From Laburnicola sp. R22_1 (lineage: Eukaryota > Ascomycota > Dothideomycetes > Pleosporales > Didymosphaeriaceae), in assembly GCA_014281115.1 (NCBI GenBank), contig JACONQ010000001.1:1116001-1180000 (forward strand): a DNA stretch of 64,000 bases. The letters are read 5' to 3'. The translations under genes and the position numbers were made by a program. This document shows positions 42,693 to 53,354 of the stretch, piece by piece (position 1 is the stretch's first letter; each line of letters opens with the position of its first letter). The notes beneath the pieces were generated by a model that saw only the letters and a program-made list of their open reading frames with translations, did not search any database and had not been told where the DNA came from.

Positions 42693-45245
42693 CTATATCC
42701 ATCCTGGTGGCGGTTTCGACGTCCTCAGAATAGGAGATAGCCCCGAAATCCGCCAATCCTTTGTCGGAAGCATTCTAGCATTCAGTTCCTTTGCCTTCGA
42801 CCGCGGCGTACCGTGACCCTCCGAAGTGGTAATCTTTTGCTTCAGAGCGTCACCAACGCCGTATAGCAGTGTCGCAATGGCCGAGTTTTTCCATACACCG
42901 ATCCGCTCTTTCTCGACTGAACTACGTATCACGGTGACCAGCAGAAAGATCATGGTCGACACGAGCAACGCGAGGGGTAGAGTGAGCCATGCCCAACGAA
43001 CTTCGATATAGGTCTCCTGGCCGTAAGCCTTGCCAAGGGCCGAGTGCTTGCTCGACTGCCGCATGATGTTTGTCATTGCTGTTGCGAACCTTTCCATGTG
43101 ATGTGTTATGTTGTTTGGTGCAGACCATGGGTTGTTCGGGAATTGTCGGGTAAAAGGCTCCCTTTCTCGGGTTAAGTACCTCATCTTTGGTTCCGAAGCA
43201 TTGTTCGCGAGCGTGGCAGTTGATGGTAGATAGTCGTCAAAAATGGCGAGGATGTTGAAAGCCGTTTGGTTTGAAGCTCCGTAGCTGGAAACATTGCCTT
43301 GGCCGTTATGGGAGTGTGGATCGACCGTGATATCCTGCATGTATTGCACTTTTGCCGTATCCTCGGGGTTGTCAGAATCTGGTGCTATGAAGGTCCAGGG
43401 CCATGGTCCTGCAGTTGTGTTGATGAAACTGTCTTTGACAATCTCCGTGTACGTTCCCGAATGATATGATGACTCTATCGTCTTAACACACCATGATAGG
43501 ATGCACTCCAGTGTTCGTGGTTTCTGGTGCTGGAAAATGCTCCTCAAGACGCTCTCCTGGTCTGGTCCTTCTGTAGTGGAAGCAACAACGAAGTTTGCAA
43601 GAGGATTTCGGACGTGCTTAAAATTGATTGAGCCGCCGAACATTGGGATCTTTTTAATGTTGCTGATGAGTGGCAAGAGACGCGTCGTCAGTATCTCGCC
43701 AGAGAGTTCGTTAGTAGATGGGTCCGCTTCGTAGCCTTGCATGAGTATCGGCCTCTCGCTGGTTGCATTGAAAAACCACCCGCACGTGGGTCCAAAGTTG
43801 GGAAAGACAAAGGAAGTTGAGTTCGAGACCCAATCTAGGAACCCAGTGATGCAGCCAAATTCCAGCATGTCAGCCACGTTTATACACTCGCTGCAGACGC
43901 CAAGCGTCTCATAAGGTTCCCAGGTACAATCGCTTGTCGGGCACGATAGTGGTATCTCCGCACGAGTTGAATTACCAACCTCGAATTGTTGGGTTCCAAA
44001 CCCGAAGAAAAACTTATCGATTGTCGCGCTTATATCGAGGTCGGGGTTGATTATCTCTGTCTTATTGTTTACCAAAACCTTGGTGAAGTGCGGTTCGTAG
44101 TGTATGACCCTCGGAATAGAACTGTTCTGCGATTGAGCCACTGATACCTGGGGGTAGCGAACCAATTGCTGAAAGAACATATCCATGGCCATTACAAATA
44201 TCGTAATTGCTGCACCAAGCGCAGCAAGTGTTGTACCTTTTGTGCGAACAAGAAGCACTAAAGATCCCCAAGCGCCGCGAGACGCATTATCGAACATTTC
44301 AAAGTCCAACATTTTCTTTGAGCGACCTTGGAACCGGCTCCATTTCAGCTGACCAAGCGCCTTGGAGACCGGAAAGACGATAGAAGCCGAGGCGATTCTT
44401 GAGAGGATACCGATCCAGCCATTTAGTGTGATATCCAGAGGCCAGCGCTTCGGGAAAGGCTTGTCCTGCAGCAAGAACAACAAGACGATAATTGCACTCA
44501 TACACGATGCACTCAACAACCAGCTGATAATCTCAAGACGCCATCGCTTAACAACGTCATTGGAAGCGCTATATTTCCATAGCCTTTGCTCGATGCCCCC
44601 GGCGAGGTCGGGTGTTGAAGTTTGCTTGATGGGTTCGCCTTTCTCGGCTTTGTCGAGTCGCTCGCCTCCAGGGGATCGTATCGGACTCGGGCCGGGATGA
44701 AATGGGGCTTCTGCTATTCCAAGCCCCAAGTTGCTCTTCTTCCTGGGCTCATCATCGTCCACTGGTGTGTTTGGAATCGATGACCCACTGGTAAAACTCC
44801 TCCGCCCAGAATGATCTTCATGTATTGTCGTTACTGGCGAGATAGGGGAGAATGTTACTCGGCGAGCTCGCACGCGTGCCCTGCCTTGCTCGTTGGATTG
44901 GACGTCGAAGCGAAGTGCAGGACGAGGAGGCTGCGGCCGATACCAGCAACGTGGCGTTTCTATGCGAAGAACCGGAACGACTAGGTTCCCCGAGGAAGCA
45001 GCGGGCGAGGCAGTCGAATAGAACGAGGGAGGAGCTGCTAGGTGCCCTAAGGAAGTCGCAGGCGACGTAGTCAAACGATAGGAAGGAGGTGCTGGTGATG
45101 CTGTAGTGGTGCAGTGGATGGGGTGGTCTCTTGAATTGAAATCACAGGTTGGACAGGTCTGCACACGTTTGTTGCCGGTATCGAGGTGTTTCTGTTGGAT
45201 TTGCGGATTACGAGACCAAAATGGGGATACGGGGAGTTTCGACAT
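42693..45245 (-). CDS. DUF3176-family multi-pass membrane protein, copy B
   Basis: 850 codons plus stop from ATG 45245 (MSKLPVSPFW). Here the frame stays open upstream to 45476 through a Leu-rich stretch, which may be an exon or a read-through of the intron suggested for copy A. Architecture as in copy A: long Pro/Ser-rich N-terminus, three clustered hydrophobic segments, a large N-glycosylation-rich domain with CPTSDCTWEPYETLGVCSEC, and a last hydrophobic segment. Relative to copy A, most amino acid changes lie between the third and last hydrophobic segments, for example VLVNNKTEIINPDLDISATI against IIKKGREIINPDLDLSSII. Function unknown. Confidence 0.85.
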   Translation of the reverse strand: MSKLPVSPFWSRNPQIQQKHLDTGNKRVQTCPTCDFNSRDHPIHCTTTASPAPPSYRLTTSPATSLGHLAAPPSFYSTASPAASSGNLVVPVLRIETPRCWYRPQPPRPALRFDVQSNEQGRARVRARRVTFSPISPVTTIHEDHSGRRSFTSGSSIPNTPVDDDEPRKKSNLGLGIAEAPFHPGPSPIRSPGGERLDKAEKGEPIKQTSTPDLAGGIEQRLWKYSASNDVVKRWRLEIISWLLSASCMSAIIVLLFLLQDKPFPKRWPLDITLNGWIGILSRIASASIVFPVSKALGQLKWSRFQGRSKKMLDFEMFDNASRGAWGSLVLLVRTKGTTLAALGAAITIFVMAMDMFFQQLVRYPQVSVAQSQNSSIPRVIHYEPHFTKVLVNNKTEIINPDLDISATIDKFFFGFGTQQFEVGNSTRAEIPLSCPTSDCTWEPYETLGVCSECINVADMLEFGCITGFLDWVSNSTSFVFPNFGPTCGWFFNATSERPILMQGYEADPSTNELSGEILTTRLLPLISNIKKIPMFGGSINFKHVRNPLANFVVASTTEGPDQESVLRSIFQHQKPRTLECILSWCVKTIESSYHSGTYTEIVKDSFINTTAGPWPWTFIAPDSDNPEDTAKVQYMQDITVDPHSHNGQGNVSSYGASNQTAFNILAIFDDYLPSTATLANNASEPKMRYLTREREPFTRQFPNNPWSAPNNITHHMERFATAMTNIMRQSSKHSALGKAYGQETYIEVRWAWLTLPLALLVSTMIFLLVTVIRSSVEKERIGVWKNSAIATLLYGVGDALKQKITTSEGHGTPRSKAKELNARMLPTKDWRISGLSPILRTSKPPPGWI

Positions 45246-46503
45246 CGCCTGCAAAAAAATTAAGAATAATGAGACGAGCAAAAGTGGGATAAGCAGAGTG
45301 CCAGACAAAACACAGAGCGGAAGGCGAAGGGCAAACAGCTGCACCAACAGTAGGAAATGTAGGGCTTGTAGAAATAGAGGAACGAAACAGCCGTCAACTG
45401 ATGAGGCATAACGCATACACGTCCCTGCCTTGTTGATCTCCACACAATGTGATTGCCGCTCAGAGCCTCCAGTCATCGCGACGCCTACGCGCAGAAGTTG
45501 GTCTACGCCGCAACCCTACATGTTACTGAATCGTCGTACAACGTTGGCAGCGGGAGATGCAGGAAGGTTGCTTTCGCTCGATGTGCTAGAGACTGCGCAG
45601 CCCAATGGAGGCCCTGTGTAAGCGCCGGGGTGGAGGTGACTAGGCTAAGCGAGCGCTTGCAGCCGCACTGCCCCTTCTACTGCAGTGCTAACATCAAGCT
45701 GCCTGACTTTGTATTTTCAATTGCCTGCTATGAAGCTTGCGTTTGAAAGATGTATCCTGGGGTAATAAGCTATCAATACTGACACTTTGAAGCGACCAAA
45801 TACCCGGTTATTTTCGTCGCCCGCTGTGGACGAATTCTTGAATCATGTAACTTTAGTCAACCAGTAACATCGACCACATCGAATCGAGTGGCGAACTGGA
45901 ATGTAGAAAGATGAAACAGGCTAGCACAACCGTCCCTAGTATTTGAATATTGCCATATGAAATGGTTGAAATCACGACTGCATCTCACACGTGCAGTACC
46001 AAGATGGAAGTTTGGTTACTATGGTTGAGCTTATGACTCACATATAGCCCAAAAAATAATTGTCTGGCGGAACCATGGTACATACCAAAGGGCTTGATTG
46101 AAATTGTACTTAAGCTCTGTATTGCACACTTCACTACCTTCACTTCTACATCCTCCACTACTACACTTGCGCTGGGCTTCTTATATATCACCCCTGGCGC
46201 TCCTTTATTCCTGATAATTGAATAACAAGAGACCGAACGAAGATCTTTGACTGTCACCCATCTTGTTGCTAGACGCGATAACGTCGGCCTTTACCTCCGC
46301 TCGTTAACGCGCATATAACGCTTCTGACACTCAACGCATCACTAGGTCTGATTGCGAACCTGCCTTTTGATGACAACAATAAGAAAACGACCAGGACCGG
46401 TATTATGGCCATTCAACCATTAGACAAGAACTTGGAAGGCTCTACAACATCCCAACTGCATGCAGATGCTAATATACTAGAAAATGGCACAGAGCGTCCC
46501 TAA
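45246..46503. other. noncoding region between the two genes of copy B
   Basis: Nearly identical to 7093-8358. No domain-bearing frame, RNA gene or repeat recognised. Probable upstream regions of both flanking genes. Confidence 0.5.
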
Positions 46504-47389
46504 GTACCGACTGTCTCTTTGGTAAACTTCTTTCCCAGACCAGGACAACGAGGGCTGGCCCCAGAGATCCGCGACATGGTTTACAGCCAATTAACTATTC
46601 CTGAATATAAGAGCGCTATAATTACAAATTACTATATCTACTACGAAGATAACTTAAGTGCCTTAGCACTTCTTTGTAATGGAAATGCCCTTGAGAACGA
46701 CGCATCCTATGCGCTTGAAGTCCGTTGCGCTACTAAAACCTTCACTCTACTGGCGCATTGGGAGACACTTAGCTATCCTAGCTGGCCAAACAACTATAAC
46801 TTCCTCTTTCAGCTGCTAAAGGCAATTGATCTAGTATATGCTGTCGACCTAGAGCATTAGCGGGCGGTAACATCCCCTCGAAAGTGGGCTGCACCTATAA
46901 ACAGCGCAATACTAAGAAGCAGTGTACAATTTCTTTGGTACTGCTTACGAAGCTCAGATAAGGGACGCTTGTGGAAATTTAACGAAGGACATCTAGCCTA
47001 TTAGCTGCGCCGTCTGAACGGGGTTCTTGGGCACTGGCCTGGGATTTATTACGATAAAAACTTCATCCAAACACTGATTCTCCAGCTACGTCGAAAGCCG
47101 GAGATCCATATTCGAATTTTTCTTGACTCCCTTAATAGACCTGAACATATGGAGTTGGATGCATAATGGATGGAGAGAGATATAAAAAAAGTTTCTGAGA
47201 CAGATAGGTGATGAATCAACGGTTACCAGGCTTCCACGCCCGATGGAGGCCTTTATCCGCCATCGAGTCACGCTGGTCTCGGCAGAGGCTTCTCTGGAGC
47301 TTTGGAAATATTGGCTGAGGTCCTTGGAACACGACGTCGAGTGGGAGATGGCGACCCATGAGGATGAGCGGATTATGCGGGAAAAATAG
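46504..47389 (+). pseudogene. decayed gene of unknown family, copy B
   Basis: Same gene as 8359-9243, opening after TAA 46501-46503. It is broken by TAG at 46858-46860 (CAG in copy A), another TAG near 47000, a TAA near 47164 (CAA in copy A) and an extra A in an A-run near 47185 that shifts the frame. The stops differ from those in copy A, so the two copies decayed independently. The longest readable part is NFFPRPGQRGLAPEIRDM and what follows. Family not recognised. Confidence 0.6.
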
Positions 47390-47910
47390 AGTGGAAACGC
47401 ATGGAATCTTGAGCATGTATAGCATTGGTTAGAAGCTCCCACGACGACGGTCTTTCAGTATAGCATGGAGCTGTGGACAGTGGCATCTGTATAGGTTTTA
47501 GTGCCGAAGAAGCTTTCCTATATAGTCCGAAGTATGCATTGTCAATACGTTTTCATAGCGTTATAAGTAAGCTGCGGCATGCCATTTCAACATGAACTGA
47601 GAACTCCCCCACGCTGTAAATCTCGAAGAAAAAAAGCATTTTGGGTGCGCAGAAGCGTGCCGGCAGAAGACAGGCACGTGGGGGTCTCGGAGCTTGCGAG
47701 TCGTCCCTGCCGTGGGCTAGCCGCCGTTTCATCGAAGCCAGTGCTCGCGCGCGGAGCTTTGGCCAGCCCAGCCCATCACCCATCCATTGTCTGCATACTC
47801 CAGCGCGGGCGGGCTTCTCTATTCCATCGTTTCCCCACAGCGCTTCTCAGACATTACTACCTTCCTTCGGCGCGCTTCAATCGCGTCGGGGCAGGCCGTT
47901 CCCGGTCAGC

Positions 47911-50429
47911 ATGAGGTGTGCGACCGACCCGCCCTTGCATGGTATGATGTAACCAGGCTGACAACTCTTCGCAGATTCGGTCAGCAGCTCAAGCAATCGC
48001 AAAACCGCGACTGGGTCTTCAACTACATCGACTATGACGGCCTCAAGACGTCCCTCCGCAAGCCTCGCAGGTGGGACCACACGTCGGAGCAGAGCTTCGT
48101 AGAACAGCTGGAGCGCGAGCTGGACAAGGTCTACACCTTCCAGCAGGTCAAAGCCGAGGAGATTATTCGTCGAATCGCTGCGTCCGACAAGGAGGTCAAT
48201 GAGGTTGTCAGCAAGGTCGACAGGCATGCCCCGGGCGAGGAGGAACCGTCCGAGGAGGACTTCGAGCTGCTCGAGGAAGACCTGAGCGACATCATCGCCG
48301 ATGTGCATGACCTGGCCAAGTTCACGCAGCTGAACTACACGGGCTTCCAGAAGATCATCAAGAAGCACGACGTGGGTCAACCATGCGACCGGTCCTGCTG
48401 CCGACGCTAACCGCGCACAGAAAGTCACCGGCCTCGCGTTAAAGCCCGTCTTCGCTACCCGTCTCAAGCAGAAGCCCTTCTACCAGGACAACTACGATGC
48501 TTACGTTGTCAAGCTCTCCCAGCTCTACGATACTGTCCGTACGCGCGGAAACCCGGTCAAGGGCGATTCGGCCGCCGGAGGCAAGCAGCAGAACTTCGTC
48601 CGTCAGACTACCAAGTACTGGGTGCACCCGGACAATGTGCTGGAGCTGAAGCTCGTCATCCTAAAGCATCTTCCCGTCTTGGTCTTCAACGCCAGCAAGG
48701 ACTTCCTGGAGGATGACACCGCCATCACTTCCATCTACTTCGACAATACGGATACCTGGGAGTTGTACGAGGGCCGTCTCAAAAAGACTGAAGGTGCCGA
48801 GGCCATCCGCATACGCTGGTATGGAGACATGTCGGCGGAAACGGCCTTCATCGAACGCAAGACACACAGAGAGGACTGGACAGGCGAGGAGTCGGTCAAG
48901 GCACGCTTCAAGCTCAAGGAGAAGAACGTCAACGCCTACCTGCGTGGTGAGCTTACCCCTGAACAAATCTTCGAAAAGGAGCGAAGGGACCATAGGAGGC
49001 CCGAGAAGGACATCGCCTCGGATGAACAGCTGGCGAGAGAGATTCAGTACCGCGTCCTCACCCGCAATCTGGTTCCCGTCACGCGGTCCTTCTACCATCG
49101 CACTGCCTTTCAGCTGCCTGGCGATGCTAGAGTCCGCATATCGCTCGATACCGAGCTTGCTATGACGCGCGAAGACAACCTAGATGGCCGCCAACGCGCT
49201 GGAGATAACTGGCGTCGAATGGACATTGGCGTCGACTGGCCTTTCAAGCAGCTTCCCAAGGAGGACGTTGAACTATTCCCCTACGCAGTGCTCGAGGTCA
49301 AGTTGCAGACACAAGCTGGCCAGGAGCCCCCACAATGGATCCGCGACCTGACTTCCTCTCATCTCGTTGAAGCTGTGCCCAAATTTTCCAAGTACATCCA
49401 CGGAACCTCGACCCTCCAACCCGAGCGAATCAAACTCCTCCCGTACTGGGCGCCGCAAATGGACGTCGACATCCGCAAACCTGTTAGTCACAAATTTGGC
49501 ATCGAGAGACCTGGCACGAGCAACGATATCAGTACAAGCGGTCCCCTCGAAGATGATAGCGATGATGATGATGCCGTCGTCGGCCTGCCTCCCGCACACG
49601 ATGGCAACCAAGATGACGAGGGACTGAATAGACTTCGCGAGGCACGCGATATCCAGGAACAAAACGATCTCGAACGACGGCGCGATTACGGTACGGTTTC
49701 AAACGGAAACGGGCCTAACGCTCTGGATGTGGAAGAGCGTATCTCTGCACAGCACATATACCACACAGACCATCCGATATACGATTCCGATAGCGATGAC
49801 GAGGATGAGATGGAAGAGGCTAGACGGCAAGGCGGCTGGAAATATCGTTCAATGGTGGCTAAGCAAAAGGCGCAAGAAATTAGCAATACCGTTCTGAACG
49901 GGCTCATGGCCATTGTCCCGCGGCCTAGAGCGACCGATGTTGGTGAGGGCGGATTCCAGCTCGGTGTGCCCAGCTGGAAGCAGCCCGGCGAGATCAAGCA
50001 CTTCAAGGCTCCCAAAGGAAAGCGTGAGTCTATCTTCATGCTACCCTCTAATTTATGCGCTAACGACGCACAGGCATCCATGTTCCCGTCCGTGTTGAAC
50101 CTAAGGTCCAGCTGGCCACGGAACGTACGTTCCTCTCCTGGCTCGAGTTTAGCATACTCCTCGGCTCTATCGCTGCCACTCTGCTCAACTTCGGTGACAA
50201 CCTCGCGCTTGCGGCGGCTTGGGCATTCACTCTTATCGCGTGTTGTGCCCTGTTATACTCGGCAGGACTGTACATGTGGAGAGTCAGAATGATCAAAAAT
50301 AGGAGGGCGGTTACGTATCACGATAGAGTCGGCCCGACGTTGCTTTGTTTAGGCCTCTTCGCTGCCGTAGCGGTGAGCTTTGGATTTCGATTAGGGGTTG
50401 GAGGTTGGAATGGGAGTTTGAAGGGCTGA
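47911..50429 (+). CDS. vtc4: Vtc4-like vacuolar polyphosphate polymerase
   Basis: Four exons: 47911-47915, 47975-48371, 48421-50023, 50074-50429, joined at GT..AG introns of 59, 49 and 50 bp with CTGAC or CTAAC branch sites; 786 aa. The tiny first exon gives MR, so the protein starts MRFGQQLK as SPX proteins do. The SPX domain (residues 1 to about 150) has YIDYDGLK and KKHDK and senses inositol pyrophosphates. The catalytic tunnel domain (about 200-470) has [57 protein letters not shown] and [11 protein letters not shown]. An acidic linker and a DUF202 three-helix membrane domain (from about 668; [15 protein letters not shown]) complete it. It makes polyphosphate from ATP and passes it into the vacuole as part of the VTC complex. 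Slightly longer than the yeast protein (721 aa). Confidence 0.96.
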
Positions 50430-51485
50430 AGAAGGAAGTTGATGGGGGAGGAGAGTGGGTTCTTGATCACTGTACATAACATTGTTGGATTCATAATGTT
50501 TCTCCGTTCGGATGTTTGGCTTGGAGAAGATACGGTACGTGTAGGGTATATTTCTAACGCAACGTTTACTCCGTTCATGTCTGGGTCGCGAACGTGTGTA
50601 CGCGTCGTGATTGTGGAGTATACACAGTGTGTGCACCGTCTCACTTCTGCTCGACGCCGTGTGTGGTGGGGGCGTGGTGTGGGCTAGGCTACCTTGAGGA
50701 AGGGTGAGATGTTGGGGTTGATAGGTAGGTAGGGAGGGACTGTGGTCGTGATGGTTTTGCGCGAAGCTAAATGATAGATTTCGTGGACCGAGGCGCGAAG
50801 AAGCGGGAGAGAGCTTGTGTTGAGGTGGGGCGCTTAGATATGTCGCGCGCCTAGCTTTCCGTACCGGTGTTGAACCAGACTATGTGGTGTATGGAATTTC
50901 CAAGTGCGATGTACACCATCCTTCGATATCTCTGATCATGAAACGCAGATTCAGAGGTATCTCACATGAGGAAGCAAAACACGGTAGCACAAGGAGGATT
51001 GTCCATCGCCATCACGAGGATTGTCCATCGCCATCACGAGGATTGTCCATCGCCATCACGGTTAGTGTACTGCAGAGCGTAGCGTGAATATAAAAACAAT
51101 TGGTAACATTGCAACATGGAGCGAGAGTGTACTCTATCGCCTGACAAAAAGCAACGTAGCTACCACCTCCTGTCTTGAGGCGTATTTTCCCAACCAGGAT
51201 AACCAACATGAGAAAGAGAACAATGTTGGACAGCTAAAATAAGACAACTCCTGCCCAACGCCGTTCGCCAAGTTTGTAAGCGTCGGGTATCATAGGGAAA
51301 GACGTATGTTAAGGAATGTGTTGGTGTCGTGAGCTTTTCGCTGGGGCTCGGATAGTCGCGGCTTGCATCGCCATCATTTCGCAATATTGGCGACTAGCCA
51401 AAGCGGTGAGACATATCGACCCAAAACGGCTCGACTGTCCCAGCGTTCTGATTAGAGCCGCGGTCTAGCCAACCCCACAGCAAGA
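50430..51485. other. intergenic region downstream of vtc4
   Basis: No convincing gene. It holds a 3 x 22 bp tandem repeat at 50994-51059. The first few hundred bases should be the vtc4 3' untranslated region. Confidence 0.55.
50994..51059 (+). repeat. 22-bp tandem repeat, three perfect copies
   Basis: Unit GAGGATTGTCCATCGCCATC plus AC, three identical copies in a row. The unit is not divisible by three and lies in noncoding sequence. A simple minisatellite. Confidence 0.95.
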
Positions 51486-52078
51486 TCACGATGCTTGCGG
51501 GTCCTGCAAGGGATGTGGCGTGTCGGAGGGAAATGTGGTGGAGGGGCTCACGTGCTGTGAGTTCTCAGGCGAGTTGTTCTTGGAGCTCGCGGGGCTGGTT
51601 GTCACTGAGCGGGAGACAATGTATAGTTCGGGAAACGAGTTGAAGAGGAGGCGCTTCCAATAGGCGGGGGATGGCAGTCCGACGTTTGCGACCGCCGAGG
51701 CTGCCATCGGCTTCTCGGTGCCAAAGCGCTCGAGATCCTCAGGCAGAAGCAGGTCTTCGGCGCGTATTTCTAACCGGCTGTTGCCTCGAGGTATCTCCTT
51801 CTTGGTCACCCGCATAAAAGGTAGCTGTGGGTCTGCAGAGAGCACCATTTGTTAGCGTAGCCCTGCATACATAAATTGGGGATCTGTCGAGACGGCTTAC
51901 CGGCGTCGAGCTCCCTACACAGGTCGTGTTGGGTCGAGACCTCGAGGGCTTTGCAGCCCGAGCGATACCTGTAGACGAGGATATTGGCCTTGTCCTCCTC
52001 GTCCAGGCCAAACAAGGTGCTCGCCTTGCTTGCATTGCTCGAGCCCGTACCGCTCGTCGAGTTGGTCTTCCAGGTCAT
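51486..52078 (-). CDS. unrecognised 174-aa protein, two exons
   Basis: Exon 1 is 52078-51901 (MTWKTNSTSGTGSSNAS...ELDA), exon 2 is 51832-51486, joined by a 68-bp intron with GTAAG donor and CTGCAG acceptor; the joined frame reads ELDADPQLPFMRVTKKEIPRG. The middle (LFGLDEEDKANILVYRYRSG; EIRAEDLLLPEDLERFG) looks like real coding sequence with mixed charged and hydrophobic residues, and the C-terminus is Ser/Pro-rich. No domain or membrane segment is recognised. A further upstream exon is possible because another frame is open at 52080-52277. It is transcribed towards vtc4. Confidence 0.55.
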
Positions 52079-53354
52079 ACTGGAGTTTGTGCGCCCCAGA
52101 GCGACGGTGCGGCTGAGAGGGGGTTACGTAGGGCTGTGGGTGGATGTCGAGAATGTGCAGAGTTTGCGGGCCACGAGCGAACGTGGTCGGGGCTTTGTAT
52201 AGGAAGGGCGGCGGAAGGGGCAGCGCAAGTCGGGTGATGCACCGGTGCGAGAGGTGGAGTGAGGCCTGGGTCATCAAAGAACTGCGCTGGCGTCACTGCT
52301 TGTGCTTTACTGCGCGGTGGCGCAAGCCGGCGAATGCCGACGCAAGCTGATTGGGCAGCATGCTGAGGCTGTGCGCACCGCCGCGATTGGCTGCGGGCGG
52401 TATCGGGGAGCTGTTGACAATTGACGATGCTGCACTGCCCGTTTGCGTTTCACAAGGTCGCGAACTGTATCTCTCAATCTATCTACGTATGCATCACACA
52501 CACCTTTTGTGAGAAAAAGCGTCAGTTGATGCAGTTCTCGTTGGCTGGATTCATATAATACAATGCTCCCCGTGTCCGTACGGACGATGCAGGTGACTCA
52601 TGCATGCAGATCGGCCCTTTCACGGCTCCAGGTAATAATACGTCATCTGGCCCGCCTGGCCAATGTTCATGTTTGCTCTCCGAGTTAGCAGCGGACGCAG
52701 CCGTGGAATTAGTTCAGCAGCCCAAGGCAACCGCTTGTCGCGCCGTCGCTAGCCTATCTTGAGCCCATGTTTTGTGTATACCTAGCCGATGTTTGCCAAA
52801 AGTCATGTTGAACCCCAGCATCTGATCTACAAGGCAGAGGATCCGATGCGGGAGCGGGCTGATCTCAGCACCTTATTAACCACGGCGTCGCAGGCCCCGT
52901 GCGCCTCCCGGCAGCGTCTGGAAGCTCTAGAATCCTCCGCAAGAATGGGACGAAGCTGTACTTTGTAGTATGAATATTGAATTATCGTATGGGTATCGAA
53001 TGAGGCGCGAGGTACCAGCTGGCACCGCCGCGCGCCTGGTAGCCTGCACGAATCAGGCCTGGGTTGCCCCGACGGCCGCCCCTTTCGCCAGGGCCATCAT
53101 CAGCCACTCCCGCTCTCTCTCTGCTGCTTGTCTGGCTCCCACACCTCCTCGCCCGCACGCCGTCATGAGGCTCACTTGACGCGCGAGGGCTTTTAAATCT
53201 GCCAGGCTACCCCTAGCCTTGCACACCGCGTCACATCCCATCACAGACAGCTTCCTTCCACGTCGACCCGCCCTAGGCCCCGCCCTCGACCCCAGCACCC
53301 TGTGCCTGCATTCCTTTCGACCTCTACAAATCTGGCGCCGATCCACCTGCCAAC
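52079..53354. other. intergenic region upstream of the patatin gene
   Basis: No gene recognised. It separates two divergently transcribed genes and should contain both promoters. A pyrimidine-rich stretch just before 53355 is typical of a fungal 5' leader. Confidence 0.5.

Larger units (their letters stand above)
41918..47522. repeat. segmental duplication, copy B (5.6 kb)
   Basis: Direct repeat of 3769-9374. Its left edge follows a TA and the end of a pogo element. On the right it runs without a break into the unique region with vtc4 (CTTTCCTATATAGTCCG), so this copy looks like the one in its original context. 41918-42692 is noncoding, AG-rich at 42300-42440, with the CCCCAGGATAAGCAATAC motif on the minus strand at 42630-42669. 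Confidence 0.95.

Noticed and set aside
47877..48467. Minus-strand frame of 196 codons across the start of vtc4
   Set aside because: It is antisense to clearly conserved SPX coding sequence; shadow frame.
50994..51059. Three perfect 22-bp repeats, looked at as a CRISPR-like array
   Set aside because: The copies are directly adjacent with no spacers and lie in fungal noncoding DNA; it is a minisatellite.
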